DNA of 64,000 nt from Turnera subulata (lineage: Eukaryota > Streptophyta > Magnoliopsida > Malpighiales > Passifloraceae): NCBI GenBank assembly GCA_028386065.3, contig JAKUCV010003363.1, positions 62,001 to 126,000 of the forward strand. The letters run 5' to 3'. Positions 46,385 to 56,937 of this stretch are shown piece after piece. A model generated the notes under the pieces. That model ran no database searches, was not told where the DNA came from, and saw only the letters and a program-made list of their open reading frames with translations. The position numbers and the translations under genes were made by a program. Within the stretch, counting starts at the first letter, position 1. The number at the start of each line of letters is the position of its first letter.

Positions 46385-48294
46385 GTTTTAGGTACCCAAA
46401 CAAACTTGAGTCCATCAGGGTTAGATTTGGCTCCTTTCAGAACCCAAATATATTTAGGAATAAAGTGTGTTTTCATCCTTGTATTAGACCTCAAAGTTGG
46501 AAGTCATCCCTCTATTAGATTTCGGCTTGTTTTCATCCCTCTATTTGTGAATTTTGTCTTATTTTCATCCTTGTGTTCGCCTTTTTGGCTTATTTAAAGG
46601 GATGAAAACAAACCAAAACCAATACAAGGATGACTTTGAACTTTATGGTCTAACACAAGGATGAAAAAAGTCTTTAATCCAATATATTTAACATGGTTGT
46701 TTCTCTTTCTATGATAGCATGATCTGATCATATGACCAACATTTCCACAGTAATAGCGTATGATATCAGGTCTATGTGAGTGCTCATGATGTCCCTGCCT
46801 AGGATTTTCACGATATCTAGGTCTATAAAGTGATCTAGATTCAGCCTTGACAAATTTAACTAGCAGAATTGGCTTGTTAAAAACCATATGTATGGCGCCT
46901 ATTCCACTAATATCTATAGAATGCCTTTGTTGTCCTAGTAGCAGATTCAGGCTATATCTTCCATTAGTAAACTTCTCTAGGGAACATTTTAGATCATCCA
47001 CTTCAGCCTTTAGAGCATCCTTCTTTTGAATCATCTCTTCACACTTGCTCAAATTACTAGTTAGCTTTTTCTCAAGGTCTTCATATGCGTTTTGAGCAGC
47101 ATGTTTCTCTTTCTTTAATGACTCACAAATAGACAAACTTTCGGCATATGCACGCTCAAGAGTTTCATATGCAGTTTTGTGAGATGCATGATCAAATTTA
47201 AGTAGATTAATACGTTTCTTATATGAAGCATTCTTCTTAAGTGCTTGCTCATACTTATCATGCAATTCTTCAAATGCATCTTGAAGCTCATCAAAAGTAT
47301 AGTCAAGAGAATCATTTACCTCATCATCTTCTCGAGCTATTAAGCATATATTTACTGCTTCATCAGAATCAGAGTCACTTAATGAGTCCAAATCATCCCA
47401 TGCTGACATGGCTTTCTTCCAATTGCTCCTTGGGAAATCAGATTTGGCTTTTTGATGTGGACATTCTGACTTGTTATGGCCAGGTCTATTGCAGCCAAAA
47501 CACACCAGTGAGCCTTTCTTTTGTTCAGTTGATTTGGCACCTTGGAAACCCTTTCCTTTCATTTGCCTTCTCTTTCGAAGAAATTTAACAAACTTTCTGG
47601 TGATTAGTGCCATATCCGCCTCATTGTACTCATCACTAGACTCTTGTTCTGCCTTAAGAGCCAAATCTTTCTTCTTTGGTTCTTTCGGTTCTAGTTTAGA
47701 ACCATGAACTATAAGCTTGCCAATGAGCTCATCATAGGTGAGAGTGTTCAGACTCTGAGCTTCTTCAATAGCTGTGACCTTTGGCTCCCACTCCTTAGGT
47801 AGAGATCTAAGGATCTTTGCCACTGTATCTCTATGAGTGACGGGTCTACCAAGTAGAGCTAAACCATTGCAAAGAATGGTGAAGCGTGTATCCATTTCTT
47901 GCACAGTTTCTCCAGCAGCCATTTGAAAGAGCTCATAGTCCCTCATTAGACAATTGAGCCGAGACTCCTTTACTTGATTAGTTCCTTCATGTGTGACACA
48001 AAGAAGCCTCCAGATTTCATAGGCTGTGCCACAAGAACTCACCCTTTGAAACTCACTTTCACTTATACCACATAGGAGTATATTTTTAGCTTGTGCATCA
48101 AGCTTAGCTCTCCTTAGCTCATCCACAGACCAGAATTGCATGTCTTTTTGAGGTCTGGCATAAGGACTGTGAACAATATTCCACATCTCAAGATCTTTTC
48201 CTTCAAGAAAGATCTTCATTCTAAACTTCCAATAGTCAAAGTTCACTCCATCAAAGTATGGAGCTTTGTTGACATTTGTACCTTCATAAGCCAT
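46385..48294 (-). pseudogene. Gag of sirevirus C, interrupted by a MITE
   Basis: I take ATG 48294 (MAYEGTNVNKAPYFDG) as start because the open frame further upstream lies in the primer site. Residues 1-230 are capsid (FDYWKFRMKIFLEGKDLEMW, LLCGISESEF, ILRSLPKEWEPKVTAIEEA, LTYDELIGKL). Next comes zinc knuckle CFGCNRPGHNKSEC (CX2CX4HX4C intact), a long coiled coil (about residues 345-465, heptads of L/E/K) and a second knuckle whose first Cys is Arg (RYYCGNVGHMIRSC). Then the MITE at 46457-46680 breaks the frame. Such a long coiled-coil Gag is typical of Sireviruses. Confidence 0.9.
46457..46680. mobile_element. Mutator-type MITE in C's gag (MITE-2)
   Basis: The 224-bp element is flanked by perfect AATATATTTA (46447-46456, 46681-46690). 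The ends GGAATAAAG and CTTTAATCC are inverted. The arms pair over most of their length ('tttcatccttgtrttagacc' at both ends). It is the same family as 54864-55120. Confidence 0.92.
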
Positions 48295-48332
48295 GAACTT
48301 TTCTCTGGAGAATAATCCACTAGATTGAGAAC

Positions 48333-48347
48333 GCAACTCTGCTACCA
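48333..48347 (-). other. Primer-binding site of C
   Basis: Minus-strand TGGTAGCAGAGTTGC follows the LTR end CAACA after two bases. It has only a few mismatches to the usual initiator-Met tRNA complement. Confidence 0.82.
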
Positions 48348-48349
48348 AT

Positions 48350-49438
48350 TGTTGGCCTAGAAAAGGCTAAGAAGCGGGGGTTGAATTAGCTTTTCCTCTT
48401 TTTCGGTTTCTGTGATTTGGCTCGACACAGAAGCCAAATGTGAAACTTAAATGAAATGCAAAAAATAAAGGCAGGAAAGCAAAGGACACAAGTAATTTAT
48501 AGTGGTTCCCCACTCAGGAGTACATCCACTACCTAAAGGTCCCCCCTTTAGAATTTCTAAACTATCCACTGATTTGCCTTTTACAGGCGAGCCAAATAAC
48601 CTATGGTACACAAGTTTTTGCGGGCTGAACTTGCTAAACCTAACCCAAAGCTGAACCTAGCTTTGTCTACCCAACAAGATTATCCCCTAATCCTAATGTT
48701 TACAACCTTTCCCAAAGCAAAGCTTCAGGAGTGACTCACTCAAGAAATTACACAAATTAAGCACAAAAAATATCTCTCAAGGTAAGCTCTTTTAACAACT
48801 TAGAATCTCTTGAATGGCTAGGTTAATTTGCTATGAGGCTTCAATCCTCTATTTATAGATTCTAAGGATGGAGAGGAGTGTCTTCTAACGGCTAGATTGC
48901 TTTCAGGTGGCAGCCGAGTTGACTTCGAACATCATTAAGTGAAGCTGTCCAGTAGATGAGCCAAAACTGGAAATTTCATGGGCAGAAATTATCTTTCTTC
49001 AAAAACATCCCCAAAAATGGAAAATATGGACCACCAGATCTTGCACAGGTGAGAGAGGATGTGAGGACCACTTTTCTGAACTCATTTTGACCCTTGGAGA
49101 GCAAGCATAACGGTTAGTGCAGTTGGTTTAATATCAACCACTTTCTTGGACCACTTGCTGCAACTTTTGGGATCACAGCCCCAACTACCCGGAAAGCGAC
49201 CTTTTGGTCGATGCGGTGAAGCCAAATGTTTCTGCGGCAAAGCCAATTGTTCCTGGATTTGGTTTCTGCGAGAAACCAAATTTTTCTGCCAATTCTAAAA
49301 ACACACTGGGCTTACCAAAATGTTTGTTAATCATCAAAATGATATAATAGGCATTGGATAATCATCATAAATATACTAAACAAGATTAGTCTTAATTAAT
49401 TACTTAATTAAGCCCTTAATCACATGTTTAGGCTAACA
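48350..49438 (-). repeat. 5' LTR of sirevirus C
   Basis: It runs TGTTGGCCTAG to TTTAGGCTAACA on the plus strand, 1089 bp. It contains a perfect hairpin GGTTTCT-gcg-AGAAACC (49261-49277), an ATTTGGC...GCCAAAT pair near 48415, and 'tatttatagatt' (minus-strand TATAAATA) near 48852. Confidence 0.9.
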
Positions 49439-49659
49439 AGGCGATGATCCCTAAATAGTGGAGTACTATCACCAGCAAATACCTAGGGACGAGATGAATT
49501 CCTATTCCTTAGTGGAAGCCCTTGGAAGATGGAATGTTCCAACCCCATGGTACACGTGTCGAGCATCAGCATCAAAGTAGTAAACTCCTTCAAATTTGGT
49601 AGTTCTTCTTTTCGTTGGTTCGTCTTCAGTTTTCTAAAGCCTCACCAACGAGGGGCTTC
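49439..49659 (+). mobile_element. Last 221 bp of F interior with polypurine tract
   Basis: It ends 'caccaacgaggggcttc' before LTR start TGTGAAC. Element E has the matching 'atcaacgaggggaatc'. Near 49485 a TAGGGACGAGATGAATTCC segment resembles the fixed-loop hairpins of E. Confidence 0.8.
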
Positions 49660-50400
49660 TGTGAACACCCAAATTTGACCCATGATTTATTCTGTTATTT
49701 TGAATCTTGAATGTGTTTATGTCTTTAATTGATGAGAAGATTTGATTATTGGCATGAATATGTTTGTCATTTAATGTGGTAGAATAAGAGTATCTTATTT
49801 GGTTGTCTCTTTCTATATATTTTTGCTCATTATTATTTATTTAATTTGGGTTTTAAATAGATATTAAGTTTGGGCCAATAAAATATAGATCCTCCAAAAG
49901 ATATTAGCCCATTTGAACAGATGGCTTGCAGCTAAATTTAATCCTAATTTTTTTGGGAATTGGGGACAAAATATATATTTTATGTTTTTGTGTTTTTGTG
50001 GTGATTTTTAACAGAAAAGAGGAATAATTTGATGTGTAATTGATAAAAAGGAAAAGTAGTAGAGTAGGACACAAGTTTAGGTTTTTTTCTGGGCTAGAGA
50101 ATAGTTTAGAAGGCGTGGGAACCAACTAGGAATCGGAATGGAGGAGGAAAAGTAAGAAAAAAGAAAAAATTGCACAGTCGGTGGCGGATATGGAGACAAG
50201 ACCTCCACCGCTGGTGGGCTTGGTAGAGAGGACCGCCAAGCCCTAGCGGTCGTCACGATATGACCGTCGGGGCAATGGCTGTCAATGGTTCCAGAATCTT
50301 CCTTTTTCCTTTTTTTCCATCTCCTAGCCCATAACCGTCAGATTTAGGGTTTCAATCTCAACCCTTAGAATGATAGGACGACCCCTTACCTCCTGAACAC

Positions 50401-50408
50401 TATAAATA
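50401..50408 (+). promoter_or_regulatory. TATA box of F LTR
   Basis: TATAAATA, with the same box at the equivalent place on the minus strand in LTRs G (55422-55429) and E (59901-59908). It probably sets the start of element RNA about 30 bp downstream. Confidence 0.7.
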
Positions 50409-51014
50409 GACCCCCTATTACACACAATTGGGACACACATTAGAATTATTCTCTACACACCCATAAGCTTACAGTGCATGGAGAAATCCTAGTTCTTTGA
50501 GCTTAGAAATAGTTTTAGAAGCTGATTTTCTGGAGAGATTTCATGGAGAGGAATAGCAACAACCCAGTAGTAAGAGGAAAGCAAGAAGGAGGTCAATCGG
50601 AGCAAATCATTGGAGAAAAAAGTGCAAACCCGAGAGGAGCTTTCTTCCTTGCGTAGTCGCGGGAAAATCGCGATACCTCAAGTTATAGACGTCGGGTTGT
50701 TGCATTCATAGAGTTTGTGGAAAGCTAGGAGAGAGATCTACGACTTTGCTATTAGCACTAGTTTTCGGTTGATCTCAAGCAAAAATTCTATTCAGAAGCA
50801 GAAAGCTAATAAGAGCGAGAGGAGGGCTTCAAGAGGTAACCCTAATCCCTTTTAATTTGATTTTTGCTGCTGTGATGCTATTGATGATGATGCTTTGATT
50901 GTTAAGTGAATCCATGTTGGAACTACGTGGCTTTGACCCCAATCACGCAGTTACATAGATAGTCTCGGTCTGAAAAACGGGATGCACGCCAAATTATGTG
51001 TTTCTTTTTCTTTT

Positions 51015-51130
51015 CGTTCTGTTATTGTGATGTTGATGTCATGATGTTGCTATTCATGATGTTGCTGTTGTGCTGTTGTGTTGTGTTGTGCTGTGCTGTG
51101 TCGTGTTGCGTTTTTTGTTGTGATGCTGTG
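51015..51130. repeat. GTT/GTGCT low-complexity run in F LTR
   Basis: Words such as gatgttgct, gtgttgt and gctgtg are repeated. Confidence 0.75.
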
Positions 51131-51504
51131 TATGAACTACGTGAGCTTTGAATCCAGTCGCCGAAGTACGTAGGTGGATTCTAGTGGTGGAATCTCAAGC
51201 TCAATTATGTGTTTATTTTCTGTTTTGTCTTTTATTTTCGTTTTGTTTTCTTTTGTTTGTTGTTTGTGCATAAGGCATACTTTGATCTTCAATTGCACAC
51301 GATTTTTGCCCCAACAAGGATGGGTGCATAACACCTTCCCTTCTGTGACGAACCCTCGAATCCTACATCTTTGGTATGCTATGACTGGTTGTTGTGGGTA
51401 GTGGATGTCAAAATTTTTCCCTGAATTTTGTCCTTAATAAAATTCAGGATGCAACTCCTTTGATGTAGTGAGGGATTAAATTAATTTTTGGTCGGATCCT
51501 CACA

Positions 51505-52911
51505 CATGCGTTTTGCAATTTTAATTAAATTTGGTAGTTCTGGTGGTTGAGGATTGCCGGACACATCTGTTCATTTTCTTTGAGGACAAGTCACTTGTGG
51601 GTCCCACTACACACGATGTCAGTACCCAAATTTTGCCCATCCATGTTTGTATTTTCGCCTCATATTTGTTTGCCTGTGGGGACCATGCACTTGTGATTTT
51701 GTCATGCCAAAAATATTCGTGGAGCCCCTAAATTTTCTATGATTTTTTTGGGAACATGGTTAAAATTTTTGTATTTTTGCCTAAAGACCTACTGGTCATC
51801 ATCATGGTAGACCGATCACGTACCATGGTGGAATAGTTACAGGGTAGCCATAATGCCCATAGGGGAAGTCTTACCAGTGTTCGCGAAAAAAGGCCTGAAG
51901 CCATATCTAGCCATACATGGCCGGCCGACCATGCCTTCCCGGCCAGCCACCAATTTTGCACCGTCCGTGAAAAATTAGGTTTTCGTCGGATTTTCAAGCC
52001 AACGAACATATTCTAGACACCATGAGGTCCAGGTGGGTTCTGTTTGTGCTTTCCAAAGTTCCTGACATGAAGCCATCACGGTTACCTATTTTGAACTGAA
52101 GCCATGGATTGGTGACAGGTCAAGACACCATGTAGATCGTTCAGTCTCCATTTTCAACTGAAGCTATAAGCAGAAGACCAATAACTAAAAACATGAGCAA
52201 CCCATTTACTTCTACGCACTATTGTTGGCTATTTATATTGCATTCTTTATCTGGGTTGCTAGATTTATCATTCTCATATGTTTGCATTGCCTTATTACAT
52301 TGTTATATTACTTGATTGTATATATTTGCTTGCTTGTGTGCATGCTTGTGTGCTTTTATGTGTGTAAGGACCTTTGAGATGAACTAGGCAACACCCTAAC
52401 AATGGCCCATTCAAGCTCTCACGATTTCTTACGACGGCTCTGGATTTATGTTATTCTTGGACGCTTTCTTTAAAGTTCCTAAACTTGTTTTGAGCACAAC
52501 TCTTTTGTGCTCTCGTTTTCAAGAAGTTTTCGAAAACCACTTTTCAAAAGAAAAATTTTGCATCAAAAATGGTTTCCATCAATGCAAAGTTAACTAACTT
52601 GCATTTTCTATGACATGAATTCTAAACAAACTCTCTAGTGCATTGTTTCAATAAAATTGTATTCTTGCAAACTTGTAGTTTGCATTTCTGCTTCTTTGCA
52701 TCTTGTGAATGTTGCATCAAGGATATGATGATCCTTTGCTTGCTTTGCATTCCCTCTTTCTCGAAATGAGCTAGAAAAGCTCCAGCAATGATAATCTAGT
52801 ATGTTTCATCATAGTGTAGCTATATTAAAAACTAAACTTGCATCTCTTGAAAAGAAATGTTGCTTGTACTTCATCTTGATGTCGTTACATAGGATTCATT
52901 TGAGTTTTGAA
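51505..52911. other. Unassigned repeat-like DNA right of F
   Basis: No gene is recognised. 'ttaaatttggtagttctggtgg...ggac' near 51531 resembles the arm of foldback element H near 56310, and 'agtacccaaattttgcccatcc' near 51618 resembles D-family LTR starts. This may be an eroded retroelement into which F inserted. Confidence 0.45.
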
Positions 52912-53255
52912 CACTCTTATTGCATTTTTCATATGAGTTTTGAACATGCTTATTGGAGTTTTCATTTGTGTTTTGAACACTCTTATTGCATTTTTCATTA
53001 AATGATTGAGTTTTGAACACTTTGTTTTCATTAAATGAATAAGATTTGAACACTCGATTGCTTTTTTATTAGTTGGATGAGTTTCGAACACTCTAATTGC
53101 ATTTTGAGTTTTGAACACTCCTATTACATTTTACATTAAATGAAATGACCGAGTTTTGAACACTCTCATTGCATTTTTCATTATATGAACAGAGTTTTGA
53201 ACACTCTTATTGTATTATTGCATTAAATGAATGAGTTTTGAACATTTTAAGTGCA
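52912..53255. repeat. Minisatellite of GAGTTTTGAACACTC units
   Basis: About ten units of 33-45 bp begin 'gagttttgaacactc' and continue 'ttattgcatttttcattaaatgaat' with variation. It has no coding potential. Confidence 0.9.
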
Positions 53256-54309
53256 AGAAATTTGCATTGTTGTTTCTTTTGAAAAAAAATTTAAAAAGAT
53301 GTTTTAAGCACTTAAATGAGTGTTAAAGCTTTAAGAAATCATTATCGAGTAAATTAAGTCTTGGTGCCATTGCATTGAATTTTGAGAGTTCGTTTGACGT
53401 GAACCTTGGCCAATCGTTGATTGTTGTCTAGTTAGATTTAGGGGTTCCCGTTTGATGAACTACGAGAGCATTGAACCACTAACATGGGGTACGTAGTCTT
53501 TCTCAAGCGGACAAGATGCAAATTTGTAACATGCACACTTTTGAAGCACAATTTCATATCACATGCACACTTTTCACATGTGCAGTGCATATTTGTAACT
53601 TGAAGTATTTGCACTTGAAGTATTTGTATTTATCTGGCTATGAAATGTACACATTGACCATGGCATCTAATATTATTAGCGTTGTCCCAAGAAAAGTGGT
53701 GGCTAGCAAAAAACGAAACCCTATACCCTCCTCTTGGTTTCGAGACTTGTGTTTTATGAGAAATCATTCGTAGGTTTTTCTCAAATTTTCCCATTAAGCT
53801 TGGGTACGATTCCTTGTCTTTAAACAATTAAGAAAACACCAAGAATACTGGTGTGTCGTACATTCTTGTGACTTTTTTTTTCAAATTCATGATGATTACT
53901 TGCCGAGTAAGGGCTTGATATTGTGAACAAAGATAAGAAATTTGAGTGAGAGCGACCCTCTCATATCCCGTAAAGAAGCAATACGGTTCACAGATTAAGC
54001 CTATTCTCAAGTAAGGAGAAAAATGAACAAATTTAGCCCGAGTATGAATACCGTGCATGCATATTCTGTCGAGGCCAATGGGTTTTAAGTGAGACCCCTG
54101 TGACTCTTCTAGTTGCAAATGGGAATATGTTTGGAATGATAGTTCTTTGGAAAGTGGCTGATTCCTCTATTCCCGGAATCAACGAATCGGTTCTATCCAT
54201 TGGAATCAAGCAAGTTCAAATGCATTTGAGAAGAATGATCACGAATTGTAGGGCATCGTATTTAAGCCACGGCTACGAGGCAATATCCCTGCCACCTAGC
54301 CAAGACACA
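53256..54309. other. Unassigned sequence left of foldback H
   Basis: No open frame above 100 residues. Words such as 'gatgaactacgagagc' and 'ggggtacgtagtc' resemble gypsy LTR/leader sequence, so this may be an eroded gypsy leader. No further feature was seen. Confidence 0.4.
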
Positions 54310-54424
54310 CGGGTACCCCACTTTTAACCCAAATCCACAAAAAACTGACCCGACCCATTTAGAATGGGTCAAATTTATGGTATTTTGGTACCTGTACTTT
54401 TCTTTGCCATTAAAATTGGCACTC

Positions 54425-56259
54425 TGTGAAAAACTGACCCAAAATCACTTGGGCCTCTTCACCTATTCCTTTTCACCTTCTTCCTCTGGTCAATCCCATG
54501 TCAATGGAGACGCCAACCAAATTTTATTAAGGGCAAAATTTGGGAAAAACCTTTGTGTGACTCCCTTAGGCTACATGGTCATGGCGAACCACAGACATGG
54601 GATCAGTGGTTCGTCACGGATGGGAAGGTGTTAGGCACCCATCCATGTTGGGTCGAGACCTTGTGCAACAGTAAAATACAAATGTGCCTTGTGTAGGTGT
54701 GTATGTGTGGAAAATAAAGAGAAGGGGAGAAGAAGAAGATTTGACTTGCATCCTGTTGTAAAACCGAGACTACCTACGTACCCGAGAGACCGCGGTCAGA
54801 GCCCCGTAGTTCTAAGCATGGCATTATGTCGCCACTTACATCATCAAAAGCATCAGCATATAATGGATTAAAGCCTTTTTCCATCCTTGTGTTAGACCAT
54901 AAAGTTGAAAGTCATCCTTGTATTGGTTTTGGTCTGTTTTCATCCCTCTGTCCATGGGTTTTGGCTTGTTTTCATCCCTCTAAAAAGGCCAAAAAAGCGA
55001 ACACAGGGATGAAAATAAGACAAAATTCACAAATAGAGGGATGCAAATAAGCCAAAATCTAATAGAGGGATAACTTCCAACTTTGAGGTCTAATACAAGG
55101 ATGAAAAAACACTTCATTCCGCATATAATCAGCAAAGGATCAATCAAAAGAGTTTAGTGTTACCTCTTGTAACCCTCTTCTAGCTCCATGCAATGGGTTG
55201 TGTTCTCCACCCACCTTCTTGCCACTCCTTAGCTCTATGGTTGATCCTCTTCTTGTTTCCTCGTTGCTGGACTATTGCTAACACTCCCCATGAAATCTCT
55301 CAAGAGTTTCTGCCTAAAATATATTTCTAGGCTTGGAGAGGTAGAGTTTCTCCAAGCTACAAGAGCTTATGGGTGTGTATGTGAAGAATGTTGTTTCCTT
55401 TGAAATGTGTTTGAGGGGTCTTATTTATAGTGTTCTGGGAAGCCTAGGGGCGTGGACCTGCATAATGGTGAAGATTATGCCCGAAAATCTGGGCAAAAAC
55501 TGCGTAGGATCGAATTAGAAACAAAATCAAAAAAATCTGGGATTCTGGGCACCCATGACCGCCACTGCCGGTGGTCAATTGAGGATGTCCGCTAGCACCT
55601 GGCGGTCGTCGCGAGAGGACCGCCGATCACCCCGCGTGTCTCCCGTTCTTTCCTTTTTCGACCCCCAATCCCCCTAATTCAGCCATGATTTGATCCTACA
55701 GAGTAATCAACCCTCAATCATCCCAGAATCACTCAATTACTTGATCATCAGTCCCCTAAATCATTCCATAACTGATTAATTACACATTAACACACATTTC
55801 ATATTAAATCACACCAAAAACAACATTTCCACATAAATGATGATTAAGCTCTGATTTTCCACGAAAATCAGAGCTAAAATTAGCCTGTAAGCAATGTGTT
55901 AATGGGCTAGATAAACTCTGGAGAATTCATTAACTTGGACCCTTAAATCAATTCCTAACCCAAAAATAAATCATCTCAATATATTTGGGTTAAAAATAAC
56001 TATAAAAGTCCAAGCAATGAAATGAAATGTATTTTAATGCAAATAAACCTTATTATATATTTTTCCCTGAGATTAAATCATCTCATTAATCCTAAGGTTT
56101 AAATGCATAACGGTTTAGATTATCAAAATACATTAATTCTACTAAATTAAATTCTTATCATACTTTAACTCAAAATCAAATCATCTCATTGACCTTGAGC
56201 TTAAGCATGCTTGAAATCTAATTTTAGTAATGTTCATGGGTCAAATTCGGGTGTTCACA
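54425..56259 (-). mobile_element. Solo LTR G of the F/E gypsy family, TSD CACTC
   Basis: On the minus strand it starts TGTGAACACCCGAATTTGACCC (56259) and ends AGTTTTTCACA (54425). Perfect CACTC flanks it (54420-54424, 56260-56264). It shares the TATA box, the 'ccgccactgccggtgg' block and the 3' 'ttgggcaaaatttgg' block (in inverse) with LTR E. It is 1835 bp including a 257-bp MITE. There is no interior, so it is a solo LTR. Confidence 0.9.
54864..55120. mobile_element. Mutator-type MITE in solo LTR G (MITE-3)
   Basis: 257 bp, flanked by GCATATAAT (54855-54863, 55121-55129). The ends GGATTAAAG and CTTCATTCC are inverted. The arms share 'tttcatccttgtrttagacc' and 'aagttggaagt/aagttgaaagt' with MITE-2. 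The high similarity marks one family. Confidence 0.92.
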
Positions 56260-56937
56260 CACTCGTACTGATTTTCAAGAATTTTGATAAATGTACATCC
56301 TAGTTTTTATTAAATTTGGTATTTCCAGTGGTCAGAGTGTCGTTGGAGACATATTTGCTAATTTTTTCCGTTGTTCAATATTAAACTTCGTTCGGGTTTC
56401 CCACTTTATACCCGATTCCGAGGAAATAAACATGTTCCCATTTGGAAGTGGTATAACCTTACCAAACACCCCAGTTTTATTTTAATTTTTTTTGAAAAAA
56501 AATTAAAATCCATATGGAAAGAAAGAAAGAATGTGTTTCCAACGACAATCCGACAACCGGAAGTACCAAATTTGATGAAACTAGATCGTACTGGAATTAA
56601 AATTTGTAAAAAATTAGTACGATTACTAAATTTAATAGTAAAGCAGAGTACAGGTACCAAAAAAAATTAATCCGACACATCCAAAATGGGCCGGGTAAGT
56701 CTTTTCCTAATTCGGTTAAAATTGGGGTACGTAGGTGAAGTGGGACCCAGTATTACGTTTCCTCATAAGAAATAAACACTTCTCTCCAGTGACTCCTAAT
56801 CATTGGAAGTACAAAACTGAATGTAAATTATGAGGTATAAGTACCAAAATTCATAAAATTTGAGTACAAGTACCAAATTTATTATCGTGGCTGAGTATAG
56901 GTATCAAAAATTTCTTTAATCCTCTTCTCCTCTTCTG

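Larger units (their letters stand above)
39923..49438 (-). mobile_element. Sirevirus-like Ty1/copia element C with truncated 3' LTR
   Basis: Minus strand: 5' LTR 48350-49438, primer site, gag, protease, integrase, RT, RNase H remnant, envelope-like ORF, multiple polypurine tracts, and the first 171 bp of the 3' LTR. No right-hand TSD partner exists because the distal 3' LTR was deleted together with F sequence. The element is better preserved than A: integrase D,D,E, the protease DSG, RT YVDD and one zinc knuckle are all present. RNase H has been deleted, however, and gag is interrupted by a MITE. Confidence 0.92.
21092..51504 (+). mobile_element. Ty3/gypsy element F, plus orientation, broken by nested insertions; TSD CATGC
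   Basis: The left end TGTGAACACCCAAATTTG (21092) and right end GGATCCTCACA (51504) are flanked by a perfect CATGC (21087-21091, 51505-51509). The 5' LTR is split by sirevirus A. When A is removed, 21092-21298 plus 39748-39920 align without a gap to the start of the 3' LTR at 49660. Sirevirus C then occupies the interior. Only 221 bp of F's own interior survive (49439-49659), ending in a polypurine tract. A deletion removed the rest of the 5' LTR, most of F's interior and part of C. LTR and polypurine tract match element E, which carries Tat-type integrase, so F is probably the same lineage. Confidence 0.85.
49660..51504 (+). repeat. 3' LTR of F
   Basis: TGTGAACACCC to GGATCCTCACA, 1845 bp, followed by TSD CATGC. 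It contains a TATA box at 50401, a GTT-rich low-complexity stretch, and 'acgtaggtgg'/'aactacgtg' words shared with LTRs G and E. Near the end lies 'aataaaattcaggatgcaactcc'. In related LTRs this is 'ggtggcgactcc', which resembles a gypsy primer site but lies inside the LTR as defined by the TSD. Confidence 0.88.
54310..56735. mobile_element. Foldback element H, left arm split by solo LTR G
   Basis: With G removed (54425-56259 and one CACTC), sequence from about 54310 to 56370 is the inverse of about 56530-56735. Shared words are GTACCCCA...TTTTAACC, 'ggtacctgtac', 'aaatttggta..tccrgtggtc' and 'gttggagaca'. The unit would be about 0.58 kb with arms near 190 bp and moderate divergence. I could not define exact ends or a TSD. 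A further 'ggtayaagtacc' patch at 56850-56920 may be part of a second copy. Confidence 0.55.

Noticed and set aside
46594..55050. Shared peptide FILVLDHKV..SHPCIGFGLFSSL at two loci
   Set aside because: It is accidental translation of the MITE inverted repeats at 46457-46680 and 54864-55120, not a conserved protein.
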